The notes: a model not told the origin generated them from the letters alone. Positions 36,017-44,525 are shown, counted from the stretch's first letter. The stretch: 64,000 nucleotides of DNA from Labrys sp. KNU-23 (GCF_008330945.1 NZ_CP043489.1:3793501-3857500); one strand, 5' to 3'. Numbers and translations are program-made.

Positions 36017-37304
36017 CAGGGGCCGATCGGCCCAGCATCGCCGCCGCCCCTGCAAGGCTCAGCACCAGGGCGAAGGGAATGAGGCGGAAGGTGAAGGGCG
36101 CATGCTGGATAGTGTGGTTGGCCTTCAGCTCCAGCACCAGCAGCGGCAGGAATGTCAGCGCCAGGATGGTGAGCATGCCTGTGGCCTGGCCCCGCCGCAG
36201 CGCTATCGAGAGCAGCACGAGCCATGCCAGGAGGCAGGCTGCGATCGGCCACCATCCCAGCGGCATGGTGGCGCTTTCGATGACGAGTTCGTAGAGGCTT
36301 TGCAGGGGGCGATAGACGCCGTCGCCACCGCCGAACCAGCGGGCGAAATCCTGGCTCGGCACCGAGGTCTGTTCGCCGAAGATCCGGCCTGCGAGGATCA
36401 CCAGGACCCATTTCACCGCCCACATGGCGATGTAGCCGGCGATAACGGTGCCCTGCAGGAGGATTGCCTGCACCAGGCTGGCGCCGAGCGGGCGCTGCTC
36501 CGCCAGCACGGCGCGCAGCAGAAAGGTCCAGCCCAGCACATAGGCGAGCAGGTCGGGATTGTAGAGAAAATCGAAGAAATTGTAGATCGCCCCCATGGCG
36601 AAGACCCAGGGGGCGAAGCCCAGCAGTTCCATCGGACCCCGCTTGCGCAAGGCCACCGCCCAGCACAACAGGAGGACAGAGAGGGAGACCATATGGGTTG
36701 GGGTGAGGCCTGATATCGGCAGGTCCGTCATCACCAAGCCCAGGGCCGTGACGGCGGCAAGCGTGGCGATCCGCGCCGGGCTCGCCGTGCCGCGGGCGAC
36801 GGGAGGCAGAAATGGCGCCAGCACCAGAAAAGCGCAGAGGATGAGAAAGGCGCTGCCCCAGAGCTGCAGGCTGCGATAGGAGAAGAACGACAGGAACGGC
36901 TCGGTGACGAGGCGATAACCGTGCCAGTAGCGCGAATAGGCGAAATGCGGCTGCTCCGTGCCGGCAAGCTGTTCTCGCAGGCTGTCGCAGATCGATCTCG
37001 GCGGCTGCCAGAGCAGGGCCGGGGACTGCAGCGTGAAGGTGACGGGGTTGGTTGCGACCGGCGCGATCGCCGTCGAGAGACCGATGCATTCGCTGAAATG
37101 GCTGAGCCGGTGCCGCCCGATGCGCTCGATACCCTCCGGATCGCCGAAGGACTGGGTGGTGAAGGCCTCCCGGACCGCATCCTGGATGGCCTCGGGCCGG
37201 CGCAGGGCGTCGGCCAACCCAAGCGAGAGGCAGGCCAGCACGACGATGACGGCGAGGGCGGCGAGCGCCTGCGCGCTGGTTTTGACGACGGCGATCAGAT
37301 CCAC
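35973..37304 (-). CDS. polytopic membrane protein of unknown function
   Basis: This gene encodes about 443 aa with ten or more hydrophobic segments, beginning with an N-terminal helix ALAALAVIVVLACLSLGLA. A periplasmic loop of about 110 residues follows (FGDPEGIERIGRHRLSHFSECIG), then many helices with short loops such as DLPISGLTPTHM and YNFFDFLYNPDLLAYV. The layout resembles membrane glycosyltransferases or polymer ligases, but no diagnostic motif is seen. The frame is open far upstream into unrelated sequence; GTG at 37304 (MDLIAVVK) is the best start before the first helix, with no clear ribosome site. It overlaps the convergent C69 gene and is divergent from gnd. Confidence 0.7.
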   Translation of the reverse strand: MDLIAVVKTSAQALAALAVIVVLACLSLGLADALRRPEAIQDAVREAFTTQSFGDPEGIERIGRHRLSHFSECIGLSTAIAPVATNPVTFTLQSPALLWQPPRSICDSLREQLAGTEQPHFAYSRYWHGYRLVTEPFLSFFSYRSLQLWGSAFLILCAFLVLAPFLPPVARGTASPARIATLAAVTALGLVMTDLPISGLTPTHMVSLSVLLLCWAVALRKRGPMELLGFAPWVFAMGAIYNFFDFLYNPDLLAYVLGWTFLLRAVLAEQRPLGASLVQAILLQGTVIAGYIAMWAVKWVLVILAGRIFGEQTSVPSQDFARWFGGGDGVYRPLQSLYELVIESATMPLGWWPIAACLLAWLVLLSIALRRGQATGMLTILALTFLPLLVLELKANHTIQHAPFTFRLIPFALVLSLAGAAAMLGRSAPVTTIAPEHGGRVRS

Positions 37305-37559
37305 GCAGAGAGCCCCGAGTTCCGGTAGGAAGCGCCGGAACTGGCGGCAAATACCGCATTTTGTCAATTCACTCGAGATGGCCCGCAGCCGAGCGGGCGG
37401 GCGGCTTACCGGTTTGGTGGAAAGACTTTGCGATGCCAATGCCCAAATATTGAGCGCTTCCGCGGGCCGGGAGGCCTGTACATCCAGGGACAAAGGCGGC
37501 ATAGCGCAAGAAAGGATCGACGAGCTCGGGGCTCCCGGGCGAACAGGGAGAAGCCGAAA

Positions 37560-38984
37560 GTGGCACAGGCAGATATCGCAGTCATCGGCATGGCGGTCAT
37601 GGGGCGCAACCTCGCCATGAACATTGCCGAGAAGGGGTTCAAGGTTGCCGTCTACAACCGCTCCTCGGCCCGTACCGACGAGGCCCTGGTGGAAGCGGGC
37701 AATCTCGCCGGCAACATGATCGCCTGCCGCTCCATCGAGGAACTGGTCGCTGCCCTCAAGCCGCCGCGTGCGCTGTTGTTGATGGTGAAGGCGGGTGCCG
37801 CCGTCGACGAGACCATCGCCCAGCTCAAGCCGCATCTGGCCAAGGGCGACATCATCATCGATGCCGGCAATGCCAATTACCGCGACAGCGTCGCCCATGA
37901 CCAGGCCCTGTCGGCGGAGGGTTTCGAGTTCCTCGGCGTCGGCGTCTCCGGCGGCGAAGAGGGCGCCCGCCACGGCCCGTCGATCATGGTCGGCGGCAGC
38001 CAGAAGGCCTGGGAGCGGGTCGAGCCGGTGCTGACGGCGATCGCCGCGCGCTATCAGGGCGAATCCTGCTGCGCCTATATGGGCCCGGCCGGCGCCGGCC
38101 ATTTCGTCAAGACGCTGCATAACGGCATCGAATATGCCGACATGCAGATGATTGCCGAAGCCTATGGCCTGATGCGGGCTGGCCTTGGCATGACGCCATC
38201 GGCCATCGCCGACGTGTTCGAGGGCTGGACCAAGGGCCCGCTCGCCTCCTATCTCACCGAGATCACCGTGCAGGCCCTGCGCGCGACCGATCCGGCCACC
38301 GGCAAGCCGCTGGTGGACATCATTCTCGACAGCGCCGGCCAGAAGGGCACGGGCCGCTGGTCCGCCATCGAGGCGCTCGATCTGGGCGTGCCGGCGAGCG
38401 CTATAGCCGCGGCCGTCGAGGCACGCGGCCTCTCGGGCATGCGCAGCCTGCGCCAGGCGGTGAACGGCGCCCTCGGCGATGCCGAGCGGGCCGCGATCGG
38501 CGCGGCGACGCCCGAACTCATCGCCGAGATCGAGAAGACCCTGCTGACCGGCAAGATCCTGGCCTATGCCCAGGGTTTCGATGTCCTGGCAGCCGGTTCC
38601 AAGCAGTTCGGCTGGAACCTGCCGCTCGCCGAGATCGCCAAGATCTGGCGCGCCGGCTGCATTATCCGCTCGCGTATGCTGGACAGCATGTCGCGTGCCT
38701 ATTCGGCGACGCCGGCGCCCGAATCACTGATCCTCGATCCGGACTTCGCCGGCGAGCTCAAGGCGAGCCTGCCGGCCGCCCGCAAGATCCTCGGCCTTGC
38801 CCTTGCCAATGGCCACCCGGTTCCGGCGTTGACCTCGGCTCTCAACTATCTGCAGCAGCTGCGGGCCAGCCGGGCCACGGTGGATCTGGTGCAGGCCCAG
38901 CGCGACATCTTCGGGGCTCATGGCTTCGAGCGTACTGACCAGCCCGGTGCCCATCACGGCCCCTGGCACACCGGTGCCGAATAA
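37560..38984 (+). CDS. gnd: 6-phosphogluconate dehydrogenase, decarboxylating
   Basis: Gnd oxidises and decarboxylates 6-phosphogluconate to ribulose 5-phosphate with NADP+ in the cytosolic pentose phosphate pathway. The 474-aa protein has the Rossmann motif VIGMAVMGRNLAMNIAEKGF (the usual GLAVMG with Met), VYNRSSARTDE, GVGVSGGEEGARHGPSIM, the substrate motif GAGHFVKTLHNGIEYADMQMIAE and LDSAGQKGTGRW. The GTG start is chosen because GGAG lies 9 bases upstream and the family starts at this point. A long hairpin follows the stop. Confidence 0.97.
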   Translation: MAQADIAVIGMAVMGRNLAMNIAEKGFKVAVYNRSSARTDEALVEAGNLAGNMIACRSIEELVAALKPPRALLLMVKAGAAVDETIAQLKPHLAKGDIIIDAGNANYRDSVAHDQALSAEGFEFLGVGVSGGEEGARHGPSIMVGGSQKAWERVEPVLTAIAARYQGESCCAYMGPAGAGHFVKTLHNGIEYADMQMIAEAYGLMRAGLGMTPSAIADVFEGWTKGPLASYLTEITVQALRATDPATGKPLVDIILDSAGQKGTGRWSAIEALDLGVPASAIAAAVEARGLSGMRSLRQAVNGALGDAERAAIGAATPELIAEIEKTLLTGKILAYAQGFDVLAAGSKQFGWNLPLAEIAKIWRAGCIIRSRMLDSMSRAYSATPAPESLILDPDFAGELKASLPAARKILGLALANGHPVPALTSALNYLQQLRASRATVDLVQAQRDIFGAHGFERTDQPGAHHGPWHTGAE

Positions 38985-38992
38985 CGCATGAG

Positions 38993-39049
38993 GAAAGGGC
39001 GGCATGGCCGGCCGCGCCTCCCTGGCGCGACTGGCCACACCGCCCTTTC
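38993..39049. terminator. long nested hairpin between gnd and a convergent gene
   Basis: GAAAGGGCGG/CCGCCCTTTC form the outer 10-bp stem, TGGCC/GGCCA the middle stem and CGCGCC/GGCGCG the inner stem. It ends 30 bp from the stop of the minus-strand secreted-protein gene and probably serves both genes. Confidence 0.7.
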
Positions 39050-39079
39050 ACATCGGCGTCGGAAAGCCGATGCCTTGGA

Positions 39080-39364
39080 TCAGAAGCGATTGGGAACGCA
39101 GCGCCGGCCGGACGGGGCCGGGTGCGTGCCGCGAGGGCAGGCGGGGCGACGGAAGGCAGGCGCAGGACGCTGGAAGCGGTCGGCGCGGCGGAATTCGCAG
39201 CGTCCGAAGCGATTACGCTCCATGCCCGGTCCGCAGCGGAAAGCAACTTCGTTGACGATCAGAGAGCCCTTCGTCATCGGCGTGGAGGCGGGCATGGCCT
39301 GCGCAGCTCCAGCCGCTGCGACGATGAATCCAAGTGCGGCAGCAATCTTTACAATTCTTAACAT
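39080..39364 (-). CDS. small secreted Cys-containing protein
   Basis: This 94-aa protein has a signal peptide (MLRIVKIAAALGFIVAAAGAAQA) and a basic mature part with the pattern FRCGPGMERNRFGRCEF and ACPRGTHPAPSGRRCVP. The CGPG...GRC motif recurs in many short exported rhizobial proteins of unknown function, and its four cysteines could form two disulfides in the periplasm. GGAGAC precedes the ATG by about 7 bases, a good ribosome site. It ends near the terminator shared with gnd. Confidence 0.75.
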   Translation of the reverse strand: MLRIVKIAAALGFIVAAAGAAQAMPASTPMTKGSLIVNEVAFRCGPGMERNRFGRCEFRRADRFQRPAPAFRRPACPRGTHPAPSGRRCVPNRF

Positions 39365-39546
39365 AGTATCCGTCTCCGTTGGCGAATATTAACGGCCACC
39401 CAGCCAATGTAACGTAAGGTAAGGTTACGTTGTCGGGTATAGGGATGCCAGCGGGGGGTGTCAATGCGCGCAAATTCACTGGGCGAACCTGTGCCCGCAC
39501 ACCGAACCATATGGTAAATTTTTGGTGTTTTTCTCGAAAGGGCAGC

Positions 39547-39873
39547 CTATTTGCTGGGACTTGCCATCTTCCTGAATACGCTATCTATGGCGTTCATCAA
39601 CAACTTGTCGGGCTGGTGCTGGCATTCGCGCTTCACCGCCAGGATGATGCCGTTGCCATCGGTGCGGCTGCCGACCCAGTGATTGTCGTTGCGGCTGTTG
39701 AGCCCGGTCCACCAGCCGAGAATCCAGCTGTTGCCTTCCCCTTCGAGGCGGGTGGTGGAGAGCCAATATTTGCATGGCATCGTACCGACGCCGAGCGCCA
39801 TATAATCATAAGCCTGGGCGGACGGCGTACCGATGAAAGCCGCCGCCGCCGCGGCCAGATAAAACTTCCTCAC
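39547..39873 (-). CDS. small secreted hypothetical protein
   Basis: This 108-aa protein has a signal peptide (MRKFYLAAAAAAFIGTPSAQA) and a mature domain with two cysteines (MPCKYW and VKRECQ) and the pattern SWILGWWTGLNSR...VGSRTDGNGIILAV. This resembles a family of small periplasmic proteins seen in Proteobacteria (C...GW..G.N...TD..GI....C), from memory, without known function. The GTG start overlaps the stop of the upstream HTH gene (GTGA), so translation is probably coupled. Confidence 0.7.
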   Translation of the reverse strand: MRKFYLAAAAAAFIGTPSAQAYDYMALGVGTMPCKYWLSTTRLEGEGNSWILGWWTGLNSRNDNHWVGSRTDGNGIILAVKRECQHQPDKLLMNAIDSVFRKMASPSK

Positions 39874-40169
39874 CCTTCATTCCCGTCGCTGACATGGTCG
39901 AATTGCACGCCTTGTAGCAGGCGGTGGCGGGCCAGGCGAACGCCGACGCCGCGGCCATGCTCGGAAATGAACTCCACGCCTCCGGTCTCCAGCGCCCGGC
40001 GGATGGCGGCGGCGTTCGCGCTGGTGATCTGCGGAACGTCGTCATAGGCATCGGCTCTCCGGATCGTCGCCACGCCGAGGCTGGAGGCATCCGCCAGCTT
40101 CTGGGCGGTCCAGCGCAACAGGGCACGGCCGGCCCGGATCTGCGCACCGGTAATCGGGGTAGCATGCAT
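39870..40169 (-). CDS. small HTH (XRE-like) regulator
   Basis: This 99-aa protein starts with TPITGAQIRAGRALLRWTAQKLADASSLGVATIRRAD, the pattern of a large group of compact XRE-type helix-turn-helix proteins in Rhizobiales, followed by an effector-less C-terminal part with a GVEFISEHGRGVGVRL motif. GAGGGG lies about 8 bases before the ATG. Its stop overlaps the GTG of the secreted-protein gene. It is divergent from the dehydratase cluster and could act there. Confidence 0.82.
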   Translation of the reverse strand: MHATPITGAQIRAGRALLRWTAQKLADASSLGVATIRRADAYDDVPQITSANAAAIRRALETGGVEFISEHGRGVGVRLARHRLLQGVQFDHVSDGNEG

Positions 40170-40305
40170 GACGTCAGTCCCCTCTCTTATCGGATGATTG
40201 GATAGCGATCAGGACTATACGCCGCCGGCCGACGAGACGGAACCGGTTGCATGACCCACTTGCCGACAATCCGCCGATTCCTGCTGCTCTCTTGAGCGAT
40301 GCCCG

Positions 40306-40363
40306 TGGAATAATGCATATTCCATGCACTATGCTTGACTTTGCTGGACGAGGCCGCTCTGAT
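40306..40363 (+). promoter_or_regulatory. operator-like palindrome and promoter ahead of the dehydratase cluster
   Basis: TGGAATAATGCATATTCCA (40306-40324) has perfect 7-bp arms. It is followed by TTGACT (40335-40340), a 17-bp spacer and TCTGAT (40358-40363), about 100 bp before the dehydratase ATG. The GntR protein encoded at 42.5 kb, or the divergent HTH protein, may bind it. Confidence 0.45.
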
Positions 40364-40464
40364 AGCCCAGAAGAAGAGCCAGGACATGTCCTGATTTCGG
40401 CTGCGTCTGCACCGGCCGAAATTGGGAAGGGTGAATGCCTCGGCAGGAAAGAGGGAGGCCCGGC

Positions 40465-41577
40465 ATGGCCAGGATCGAACGCATCGAATTGTCGATGGTG
40501 GTGCTCGAGCCCAAGGTGAAGCGGGTCGACGCCATCCAGTCCTTCGTGGCCCAGGAAACGCCGATCGTCCGTATCTTCGACGCCGATGGCGCGGTCGGCA
40601 TCGGTTATAGCTACACGATCGGCACGGGCGGGCATTCCGTCCTGGAACTCCTGGCGCGCACCTTCGCGCCGGCCCTGATCGGGCGCGAAGCCGCCATGGT
40701 CGAGCAGATCTGGCGCGACCTGCTCTTCCTCAGCCATGCGACCTCGGTGGGGGCGATTACCTCGCTCGCTCTCGCCGCGGTCGATACGGCGCTGTGGGAC
40801 CTGCGCTGTCGCAAGGCCGGCCTGCCCCTGCATGTCATGGCCGGCGGTGCCCAGGACAGGGTCCGGCTCTACACCACTGAGGGCGGTTGGCTGCAGCTCG
40901 ACAAGGCGGCCATCGTCGCCGATGCCCTCAAGGCCAAGGCCGATGGTTTCGGTGGTTGCAAGATCAAGGTCGGCCGCCCGGTGCGCGAAGACGTGAGCCG
41001 CCTCGTCGCCGTGCGCGAAGCCGCCGGCGAGGGCTTCGAAATCTTCACCGATGCCAACCAGGCCTTTGCGGTGGACGAGGCGATCCGGCGCGCCCATCAT
41101 TATCGCGAGGCGGATATAGGCTGGTTCGAGGAGCCGCTGCCGGCCGATGATGTGGATGGACACGTTCGCCTGGCCGCTTCCACCTCGATCCCGATCGCGG
41201 TTGGGGAAAGCCTCTACAGCCTGTCCCATTTCCGCGATTATCTGCAGCGGCGCGCTTGCTCGGTGGTCCAGGTCGATGTCGCCCGCATCGGCGGCATCAC
41301 GCCCTGGCTCAAGGTGGCGCATATGGCGGAGAGCTTCAATGTGGCGGTCTGCCCGCATTTCCTGATGGAGTTGCATGTCGGCCTGTGCTGTGCCGTGCCC
41401 AATGCGCGCTGGGTGGAATACATTCCCCAGCTCGACGGCGTGACGGGCAAGACGATGCGCATCGAAGCCGGCTATGCGCTGCCCTCGCAGGAGCCGGGTC
41501 TGGGTATCGACTGGGACGAAGGGGCCCTTGCCGCCTTGCAGGCCGAGGGGTCGGCGAGGCGGATCACGGCTCGCTGA
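40465..41577 (+). CDS. enolase-superfamily sugar-acid dehydratase (mandelate racemase/MLE type)
   Basis: This 370-aa cytosolic Mg-dependent enzyme abstracts the alpha proton of a carboxylate. The N-terminal capping domain is followed by the barrel with KxK in GCKIKVGRP, metal ligands Asp in IFTDANQAF, Glu in IGWFEEPL and Glu in VGESLY, and a His in CPHFLMELHVGL. The KxK and late His fit the mandelate-racemase subgroup, which includes many sugar-acid dehydratases. GGAGG lies 6 bases before the ATG at 40465. The next gene encodes a sugar-binding-protein-like sensor and the third a GntR regulator, so a regulated sugar-acid pathway is likely. Confidence 0.88.
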   Translation: MARIERIELSMVVLEPKVKRVDAIQSFVAQETPIVRIFDADGAVGIGYSYTIGTGGHSVLELLARTFAPALIGREAAMVEQIWRDLLFLSHATSVGAITSLALAAVDTALWDLRCRKAGLPLHVMAGGAQDRVRLYTTEGGWLQLDKAAIVADALKAKADGFGGCKIKVGRPVREDVSRLVAVREAAGEGFEIFTDANQAFAVDEAIRRAHHYREADIGWFEEPLPADDVDGHVRLAASTSIPIAVGESLYSLSHFRDYLQRRACSVVQVDVARIGGITPWLKVAHMAESFNVAVCPHFLMELHVGLCCAVPNARWVEYIPQLDGVTGKTMRIEAGYALPSQEPGLGIDWDEGALAALQAEGSARRITAR

Positions 41578-41595
41578 TCGAGGAGGGAAAATGTC

Positions 41596-42465
41596 ATGGC
41601 AAGGCGGCTGAAGCTCCAATTCATTGCCGTGACCTGCGACGAGGATTTCTTTCGCCCGGTCCGCAAGGGCATGATGGATGCCGCCGCCCTGATGGAGGTC
41701 GAGGCAGTGTTCACGGGGACGAAGGGGGTGGACGCCGAGGAAATGGCCGAGCTCGCGCGCCGGGGCATGGCTGATGGTGTCGATGGGCTGGCACTCGTCG
41801 CCTTCGACGGCGCCGCCTTCGCTCCGGTGGTTGCCGAGGCCCATGCCAGGGGCGTTCCGGTGGTGGCCTTCAACATCGATCAGGGCAAGGGCAGCGCCGG
41901 CACGCTCAGCGGTATCGCACAGGATTTCAGCGCAGCCGGCCGGACCCTCGGCCGGCATGCGGCCGCCTCCATCGCCTCGGGCAGCCGCGTGCTGCTCACT
42001 CTGCACGATGCCGGCATCTCGGCGCTGGAGGAGCGACGCGACGGTATCAAGGCCGCCCTGGCGGGGCACGGCATCGCGTGGATCGAGACGGTAACCGGCC
42101 ATCAGGTCGAGGAGGCCGCCCGCCGCATTCTGGCAGTCCTGGCCAGAGAGCCCGGCATTTCGACAATTCTTGCCACGGGGCAGGCCGATACCGAAGGGGC
42201 CGGGCTGGCGGCGGAACGAGTGGGCCGGACGCTCTATGTCGCCGGCTTCGATATGTCGCCCGCCATATTGCGCCTGATAGAAGCGGGGCAGCTGGCCTTC
42301 ACCATCGACCAGCAGCCCTATGCCCAGGGCTTCTATCCGGTGATTCAGCTCGTGCTCAATTTGCGGTATGGCTTGATGCCGGCGAGCCTTGATGCCGGAG
42401 CCGCCATCGTCGACCGCGGCAATGCATCCCGGATTCGGGCCCTGTCGGAAGCGGGCTATCGTTGA
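41596..42465 (+). CDS. sugar-binding-protein-like protein without signal peptide
   Basis: This 289-aa protein has the type-I periplasmic-binding fold of ribose/xylose-type ABC binding proteins: LQFIAVTCDEDFFRPVRKGMMDAA, the domain repeat VPVVAFNIDQG, ATGQADTEGAGLAAE and AFTIDQQPYAQGFYPV. The N-terminus MARRLKLQFIAVTC has no signal peptide and no HTH domain, and no permease or ATPase gene is nearby. It therefore appears cytoplasmic and may sense a sugar or work with the adjacent GntR regulator; a lost signal peptide is the alternative. AGGAGG precedes it; a competing out-of-frame ATG at 41591 gives a six-codon frame. Confidence 0.82.
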   Translation: MARRLKLQFIAVTCDEDFFRPVRKGMMDAAALMEVEAVFTGTKGVDAEEMAELARRGMADGVDGLALVAFDGAAFAPVVAEAHARGVPVVAFNIDQGKGSAGTLSGIAQDFSAAGRTLGRHAAASIASGSRVLLTLHDAGISALEERRDGIKAALAGHGIAWIETVTGHQVEEAARRILAVLAREPGISTILATGQADTEGAGLAAERVGRTLYVAGFDMSPAILRLIEAGQLAFTIDQQPYAQGFYPVIQLVLNLRYGLMPASLDAGAAIVDRGNASRIRALSEAGYR

Positions 42466-42498
42466 GCGCGTGACGCAAGATGCGAGGGGAGGGACGGC

Positions 42499-43491
42499 AT
42501 GGGCATCCCGGCGACAAGACGACGATTGAATGAGATCGTCGGCGAAACGCTGGCCTCTCATATCCGCTCGGGTGCGCTGCCGGCCGGGTTCGTCATCCGG
42601 GAAAAAGCGGTCACCGATCTGTTCGGTGTCGGCCGCATGCCGGCCGTGGTTGCGCTGACCCGCTTGGAGGCGGAACGTCTGGTCCATCGCAGGCCGGCGC
42701 TGCGGGGGGTGGTCGTGGGTCTCAGCCGCGCGGTGCCGGCAAGGCCGGGCGACCTCGCCGGGCAGGTCACGCTGCCAGAGGGCCTTGGCCGCGAGCTCAG
42801 GCAGCGCAACTGGCGCAGCCTGATCTATCCCGCGCTGGAGCGCCAGGTTGCCTCATGCCTGCTGTTCGGGCGCTTCCAGATCCGCACTCCGGTATTGGCC
42901 GAGCATTTCGGCGTCAGCCGGACCATCGCCCATGAGCTCCTGCTGAGGCTCGAACGCGTCGGCCTGGTGCGCCAGGAGGTCAATGCGCGCTGGTATGCCG
43001 GCCCGCTCACACCAGCTCGAATCGACGAGCTCTACGAAATGCGCATCCTGCTGGAGCCGGCGGCCCTTCGGCAGGCCGTGCGAGGGCTGGAACCTTCGAT
43101 AGTCGAGGAAAGGCTCGAACGGGTATCGCAGGCGCACACCGCCGAGGCGCGATCGGATGCATCCCTGCTGCACCGGCTCGAAACGGACCTGCACCAGGAT
43201 ATCGTGCTGCGCTGTGCGAATGAGGAACTGCGTGCCACGCTCTATCGCTGCCAGCTGCCGCTGATTTCAGTGCATCTGTCCTTCGGCAATTATGGCGAGC
43301 GCGCTGACATTCCGCAGATGATCGGGATGCACAAAACCGTGCTCGAACATCTTGCCGGCGGGAGGGTGGAAGAGGCGGCACTTGCCCTAAAAAGCCATTT
43401 GCGGCACTCGCGCGACGACAATCCGGCGCGCCTCGCCGACCTGCCTGCGCTTGGTCCGGCGCAATTACAGCCCTATCTGGACCCGATTTAG
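42499..43491 (+). CDS. GntR-family (FCD) regulator with two winged-HTH domains
   Basis: This 330-aa regulator is unusual in having two GntR-like winged helices in tandem: residues about 8-60 (LNEIVGETLASHIRSGALPAGFVI...LFGVGRMPAVVALTRLEAE) and about 110-170 (LERQVASCLLFGRFQIRTPVLAEHFGVSRTIAHELLLRLERVGLV). An all-helical FCD ligand domain follows (LYEMRILLEPAALRQAVRGLE to HKTVLEHLAGGRVEEAALALKSHL), whose histidines usually bind a metal and carboxylate. It lies 33 bp after the binding-protein gene. It probably controls the cluster through the palindrome at 40.3 kb. The two DNA-binding domains might recognise a composite site as a monomer. Confidence 0.88.
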   Translation: MGIPATRRRLNEIVGETLASHIRSGALPAGFVIREKAVTDLFGVGRMPAVVALTRLEAERLVHRRPALRGVVVGLSRAVPARPGDLAGQVTLPEGLGRELRQRNWRSLIYPALERQVASCLLFGRFQIRTPVLAEHFGVSRTIAHELLLRLERVGLVRQEVNARWYAGPLTPARIDELYEMRILLEPAALRQAVRGLEPSIVEERLERVSQAHTAEARSDASLLHRLETDLHQDIVLRCANEELRATLYRCQLPLISVHLSFGNYGERADIPQMIGMHKTVLEHLAGGRVEEAALALKSHLRHSRDDNPARLADLPALGPAQLQPYLDPI

Positions 43492-43724
43492 CCCAAAAAT
43501 GGCTGGTTTCGAGCTAAAATCAATGTCAAATATGACGGGCACGGTCACACTTGCATTTCTGCGCCGATATCAGCATAAAAGCCCATCGATCTCGGCCGGA
43601 CGTTTTGGCTGTGTGGTTTTGCGACCACGCTCGCTGATGACCTTCCTACCAATTTCGACCCATGGAGCTTCGTGCCGCCGGTCGGTTGCAGGAAGTTCGA
43701 TCGTGCCCATAGGAAAGGTTCGTC

Positions 43725-43934
43725 ATGAGCACAGGTACCGTTAAGTGGTTCAACTCCCAGAAGGGTTATGGCTTCATTCAGCCGGATGACGGCTCGAAGG
43801 ACGTCTTCGTTCACATCAGCGCCGTGGAACGCGCCGGCCTGCGTGACCTGCAGGAAGGCCAGAAGGTCAGCTATGAGCTGGTCGAAGATCGTCGTTCCGG
43901 CAAGATGTCGGCGGATCGCCTCCAGGCTGCCTAA
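43725..43934 (+). CDS. cspA: cold-shock protein
   Basis: This is a 69-aa single OB-fold RNA chaperone. RNP1 is KGYGFIQP and RNP2 is DVFVHIS; the start MSTGTVKWFNSQ is standard. It is preceded by more than 200 bp of noncoding sequence, compatible with the long regulated 5' leader usual for csp genes, and AGGAAAGG precedes the ATG. A strong terminator follows. Alphaproteobacteria have several paralogues, so the symbol is generic. Confidence 0.95.
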   Translation: MSTGTVKWFNSQKGYGFIQPDDGSKDVFVHISAVERAGLRDLQEGQKVSYELVEDRRSGKMSADRLQAA

Positions 43935-43996
43935 GCCCTGCGGACGCGTCACAGGACGCGACCGAACATATTCGAGACGGGCGCAAGCCCGGTGGA

Positions 43997-44025
43997 CGCC
44001 TCCGGCAATAGCCGGGGGCGTTTTT
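43997..44025 (+). terminator. Rho-independent terminator of cspA
   Basis: CGCCTCCGGC/GCCGGGGGCG stem (10 bp with one T-G pair), AATA loop and TTTTT tail, 62 bp after the cspA stop. Confidence 0.9.
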
Positions 44026-44320
44026 ATTTGGGCTCCCGATCTATCCGGGCTTCCGGCCTTGCGATCCGATGCAGTCCGGACGGCGCGTTCACGCAGCCGA
44101 TCGGCGCAAGACACGTTCCAGCCTGAAAAAGGTTTGCTCTGATTCGACGCGAATCGATGCCGGCATGGGCAGGCAGCGCTGACGGCTATCTGCCAAGTCT
44201 GATCGGGCGGCAGGAGAGGTCCGGCACAATGCGCGGGAAGAACCGAATATCGGCACCCGATGGGCCTGCGTCACATTGCGAGAAAAAAAATTTGCGCCAT
44301 CGAGGCATCAAGCACTGCGA

Positions 44321-44397
44321 TGGTACAGTTGGGTGGTCTCGAACCACCGACCTCCGGAGCCACAATCCGACGCTCTAACCAACTGAGCTACAACTGC
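44321..44397 (-). tRNA. tRNA-His (anticodon GTG), alphaproteobacterial type
   Basis: The cloverleaf reads on the minus strand: acceptor GCAGTTG/CAACTGT with a G1:U72 pair, D-arm GCTC/GAGC, anticodon stem TCGGA/TCCGG with loop TTGTGGC, and T-arm GGTGG/CCACC. The discriminator is A73 and CCA is encoded. Position -1 is T, so there is no genomic G-1, unlike most bacteria. This variant is known in a clade of Alphaproteobacteria. Confidence 0.95.
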
Positions 44398-44477
44398 ATC
44401 TGGACATGCGTTTAGCGGGATCGATCCGCTATTTCAAGTGTGCGGTGCGGGATTTTTTATCCTGCCACTCAAAGAAA

Positions 44478-44500
44478 AGGCCCGGACCAGGTCCGGGCCT
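44478..44500 (-). terminator. terminator after the first phasin gene
   Basis: AGGCCCGGAC/GTCCGGGCCT 10-bp perfect stem with a 3-base loop; the minus strand continues TTTCTTT. It ends 26 bp after the phasin stop. Confidence 0.9.
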
Positions 44501-44525
44501 CGAAAGAGCTGAATGCGCTGAAAAA

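Noticed and set aside
37305..38120. Upstream extension of the polytopic membrane protein gene into gnd
   Set aside because: It overlaps the antisense of gnd and has low-complexity content; the membrane protein starts near 37304.
40174..42687. Minus-strand frame of 837 codons opposite the dehydratase and binding-protein genes
   Set aside because: It spans two well-supported plus-strand genes and has no recognisable domain.
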